NCBI GenBank assembly: GCA_958299035.1
Contig: CATQJL010000316.1
Location: forward strand, 22,545,676-22,609,675
Reading direction: 5' to 3'
Length of the DNA: 64,000 nt
From: Cylicocyclus nassatus
Lineage: Eukaryota; Nematoda; Chromadorea; Rhabditida; Strongylidae
Shown: positions 60,778-64,000 of the stretch, in pieces
Layout of the letters: each line of letters begins with the position of its first letter
How positions within the stretch are numbered: the stretch's first letter is position 1
Made by a program: the position numbers and the translations under genes
The notes under the pieces: model-generated
Seen by the model: only the letters and a program-made list of their open reading frames with translations
What the model was told of the DNA's origin: nothing
Databases searched by the model: none

Positions 60778-63704
60778 TCAATCGCTGTCACTGCGTCGTC
60801 TCTTTCGTTCATTTTTTATCTTGCTTGGCGTCTTGTCACCTGCTTTATCTACTTCGCTTTCTCGATCACTTTCAGAACTGAAAAGGGAAGAGCCTCAATG
60901 AATTTCGCAACTCAGATTTATCAAAAAAGGGCAAGTTTATCACCCGTCTTTTCCACTTCGACTAGCGGCTTTCTCAAGCAAACGTTCTCTCAAAGCTTCC
61001 TCGTCGAGCTCCTCAACTTTTGCCTCCTTAAAAATGAGCATAAATGAGGAAAATGAATAAGAAGGCAGTAAATCACCTTGGATTTATCTTTCTCCTTCTT
61101 GTCCTTTTCTTTATCTTTCCTTCGATCTGAGCTGCGATCACTTTTACTATCCTGAAGAGAAAGACGAAAATTAGTAAATGGATGAAGAGAAGAGCTGCTT
61201 GGAAATTGAACAAACCTTGTCTTTTTTCCTATCGCGACTTCTACTCCGCTTCTTTTCCTTCCTATCTTTTTCTTTCTCCTTCTTTCTATCGCGCGATCTT
61301 GAGCGTTCACGCTTCTTTTCACGCGAACGGGAGCGCCTACTCCGCCGTTCTCTGCAAAGCACGACTAAGACCTAAGGCATACCTCACGCAATTTGGCCAA
61401 ATCGCCACTTTCACGCGACTTGGCGATTTGCCAGATTTCTATAAATTTATCGTGCGCGCTTCTCGAACGCATAGGCGGGTAGCTTGTGTAAGTTGTTGCA
61501 AATGGGTTGAGTTTTGACCAAAGGAAACGCACTGACGACGAGTTACAGAGAGTCGCTGTTGTGTCAAATCGCGCAGCGACAGGAATCGCGCGAGGTATGC
61601 CTTAGGCTTCATACATACCTGACGATGGAGGTATAGCGGGTATTGGCGAATCGCTGCTGTCTCCGCTGCTTCTAGCTGCTTGAAGCTGCTGCGCATGGGT
61701 GCATTTTAGGTGCAGCAGCAAAGTATTATCAGCCCTCCCAGCTGATCTAGATTAACGATGAAATGAATTCATGAATCTCATCGCTGGAATCCATGAATTA
61801 TGAAATATAGCACACTACTATCAATATAAAATTTTGTTTGTAATAAGCACGCGCACAAATGCTGCATTTACTGAAGAAATTGAGATAGTTTGACAGATTA
61901 ATTTGAATGTCACACATGACCTTTACGTGTGCTTGAGGCAACAATTAAACTATGTCTATTCCCTGCCGTATTGCATAAGTGGGCTAGCGACATCCCACTA
62001 TCTTCCTTGATAAATATCTGCCTCTAGCTGTTCATCGTACTCTATCGTATTCTATTTTGATTCCAGAGGTCTTGTAGAGTTTATCTCGTTCAGATTGATT
62101 TGTTCACCTATGCATTTGTCCTTTTAATAGTCTCGCAAAATGTCATAGTTCGCACTTATCGCAAGAAATGCTCTGGAAATTCTTTGAAAACACAAAAAAA
62201 TGGTAAATAGAAGCAAATCCGAGCGAAATCAGCTGATAGCAGCATGGAGCAGCTGAGAAAAGCTCACAAAAAGTGAGCTTCATATCGCGTAGCAGCGAGG
62301 AGCAGCAACGAGCAGCTGGGAGTAGCTAGAAGCAGCGCAGCATCGCTAGCTATAGCGGGTCTGTTTCGCGATGGCTGCAGCAGCTAGGAGCAGCAGCGTC
62401 GCTTGGCTGCAATCGATACGCATAAAAAGCGTTGCTGCTAGCAGCGACGCATCGTCAGCTATAGCCACCCATCGTCAGGTATGTATGAAGCCTTAGGCCT
62501 AAGACGATCAGCTAGTATATATATAAACGCTGTGTGAGCATGCACTCAAAAAATTACCATAAAAGTGGTATTACATGAACAAAGGTATCTGGTGGGATAA
62601 AAAATAGCAAGCGAAACTAAGAGCATAAAATAAATGAGATGACCAAATGTAAAACTGTACCGGCTTCGACTCCTTCGCCTTTCTCTGCTTCTGCTGCGCT
62701 TCTTTTCGCGTGATCGACTTCTCTTGCGATCACGCGATTTCGAACGACTGCGACGGCGATCGCGAGACCGCGACTTCGAGCGACTCCTACGTCGGCGTGG
62801 TGATCTGCTTTTGCGACGAGGTGACGGCGTGCGGCGACGGCGAAGAGGGGAACGAGAGCGAGATCGTCCATCTTAACTACTTCTTACTATTCTATCCTAC
62901 ATGTGCGATGACTTATGAACTCACTTTTTCCCATTCGGATAGCTTCTTCTACCTCCTCCAATGCTTGATCGGCAGATTTGGCTTGCGGCTTTATTATAGC
63001 GACGCGGGAATGTTGAATTCTGGAAGAAACATTCCAACTTTTGTGCAACATTCACAAAACAATAAGTCACACCGAAGAGGTCTGCCTTCATAATCGATGC
63101 CGTTATTCTGAAGAGCAATAGGCACAGAAGTCTGATTGGTAAACTCAATGTAAGCATACGCACAAGGAAGAGAGTCAGGAGCCGTAGCCATTCGCAGATA
63201 CATAACCTTAAGAAACCAGATGAGAAGCAAAACGTCCAGAAAAATGAGCACCAACCTCGCCAACGAACTCGTTGAAGAAATTCAGCACAGCCTGACCATC
63301 TACACCTTTCGGAAGATTTCCCACGTAGATTGTTCTTCTGATTTCTTCAACTTTGTTTAGGTCAGTGTTTCCAGGCAAAGGCGGGTAGGCAGGAAGACCA
63401 AGAGCTTCCATTTGCGGGTCCACTGTAAGCAACTGAAACAGATCGTTGTATAAGCGACATTTTCAAAGTACTGGAGACCGTAAAGTATGTGCAACCAGAG
63501 TGAAAATGAGAAAAATAGCTGCAAGAACGGACGACAGTAGTTGTTGATGAAAGACAAAGCGTATAAAATTACAAAATTGCATTACCACTGATGTTCCATC
63601 CTCAAGCTGCTGTATTTTGTTGGTTACATGAGGAGGTAACTGACGCTGCCCAGCTGTGACTGGACCACCGGAGTTGATGAACGTAGCCTCATCGGGAATA
63701 GCAT
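60778..63704 (-). CDS. rsp-7: SR-type splicing factor (SREK1/SRSF11-like), 5' partial
   Basis: Nine exons: 63704-63586, 63432-63256, 63206-63073, 63019-62925, 62871-62661, 61351-61216, 61151-61077, 61026-60944 and 60877-60778, all joins in phase, about 375 residues. The first listed exon starts inside a codon (G|AT), so the N-terminal RRM expected in this family lies beyond the window. Seen in order: ALGLPAYPPLPGNTD linker; an RRM with RNP2-like TIYVGNLP and RNP1-like CAYAYIEF; GRPLRIQHSRVAIIKPQ; a short helix; an RS domain (SRSRSPLRRRRTPSPRR onward); and long Lys/Glu/Asp/Arg-rich stretches. Such proteins regulate splice-site choice in the nucleus. The 62,660-61,352 intron holds two nested MITEs. 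The C. elegans name is given by family likeness. Confidence 0.92.
61371..61606. mobile_element. MITE in an rsp-7 intron, outer member of a nested pair
   Basis: CCTAAGGCATACCTC and GAGGTATGCCTTAGG are exact inverted ends. The interior is GC-rich with CGCGAC/GTCGCG words. The next element was inserted at its right end. It begins only 19 bp from the exon acceptor at 61,351. Confidence 0.75.
61608..62489. mobile_element. 882-bp MITE inserted at the end of the previous one
   Basis: TTCATACATACCTGACGATGG and its exact complement are the ends. GCCTTAGGC is present directly on both sides (61,599-61,607 and 62,490-62,498), an 8-9 bp duplication of hAT size. Both subterminal regions are full of GCAGCAGC/GCTGCTAG words. 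No transposase was found. Confidence 0.75.
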
Positions 63705-64000
63705 CTAAAATTCCAATATGTATTAGGACAGCAGCACTTTCTTCATGGTAAAGCCATGTTCTGGAGTTGACACTCCCATAGCGTGCGCCTAGACCTTTCT
63801 TGTGCTTAGAGGTGATCAGCCCATTCCATAATTGCATGCTTGGCAAGAGTGGAAAGGCTCAATCGCTCAAACTGATTGAAAATCCAACACAGAACTTACA
63901 TGTGACGTTTACATCTGAGCACACTTCCGGTAAATTAAATTACCCGCGTTCTAGCAAGGCTGATGGTATCCAAAACACAAGACAAACATAGACGCATCTC
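63705..64000. other. Intron of the rsp-7-like gene running off the window
   Basis: No exon recognised. The first RRM exons of the gene should lie upstream on the - strand, beyond 64,000. Confidence 0.5.

Overview
The window looks like chromosomal DNA of a nematode, most probably a repeat-rich rhabditid or strongylid relative of Caenorhabditis; species not determined. The evidence is short phase-consistent exons, strong TTTCAG-type acceptors, and clear orthologues of C. elegans ruvb-2, mecr-1 and rsp-7. Almost everything else is transposable-element DNA.

Layout. (1) A coiled-coil protein gene on the + strand has two exons at 2.58-2.81 kb and its last four at 50.72-53.69 kb. The reading phase is kept across a 47.9-kb intron (2,806-50,723). 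(2) That intron contains a tandem duplication: copy A 5,671-33,331 and copy B 33,344-46,175. Each copy holds one Pro/Gly/Met-rich tandem-repeat gene, probably on the - strand (9,965-12,979 and 36,929-37,936). The copies have since collected different insertions, so each shows the empty site for elements in the other. Insertions found only in A include a hAT-like element, a foldback element, a canonical Helitron, a 5'-truncated LINE, TTAA and TA MITEs, a 2.9-kb near-perfect palindrome, and a three-level nest (TIR element > Ty3/gypsy LTR element > CTGCAG-rich MITE). Insertions found only in B include a GC-rich minisatellite island, a 1.85-kb foldback and a 1.74-kb non-autonomous LTR element. (3) Between 46.2 and 50.7 kb there is a degenerate TIR element with TTCGAATA-rich arrays, plus smaller MITEs. 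(4) From 53.9 to 64 kb lie three compact housekeeping genes on the - strand: rsp-7-like SR splicing factor (5' end outside the window), mecr-1 (mitochondrial enoyl-ACP/CoA reductase) and ruvb-2 (Reptin). They are read in that order and are convergent with the coiled-coil gene.

Functionally, the three - strand genes serve splicing, mitochondrial fatty-acid synthesis and chromatin/snoRNP remodelling. Their order and the 324-bp gap between rsp-7 and mecr-1 would allow, but do not prove, co-transcription. Every exon join in the four host genes was checked for phase. Frameshifts in the transposon ORFs are therefore unlikely to be sequencing noise. Distances and identities were read by eye; no alignment or search was run.
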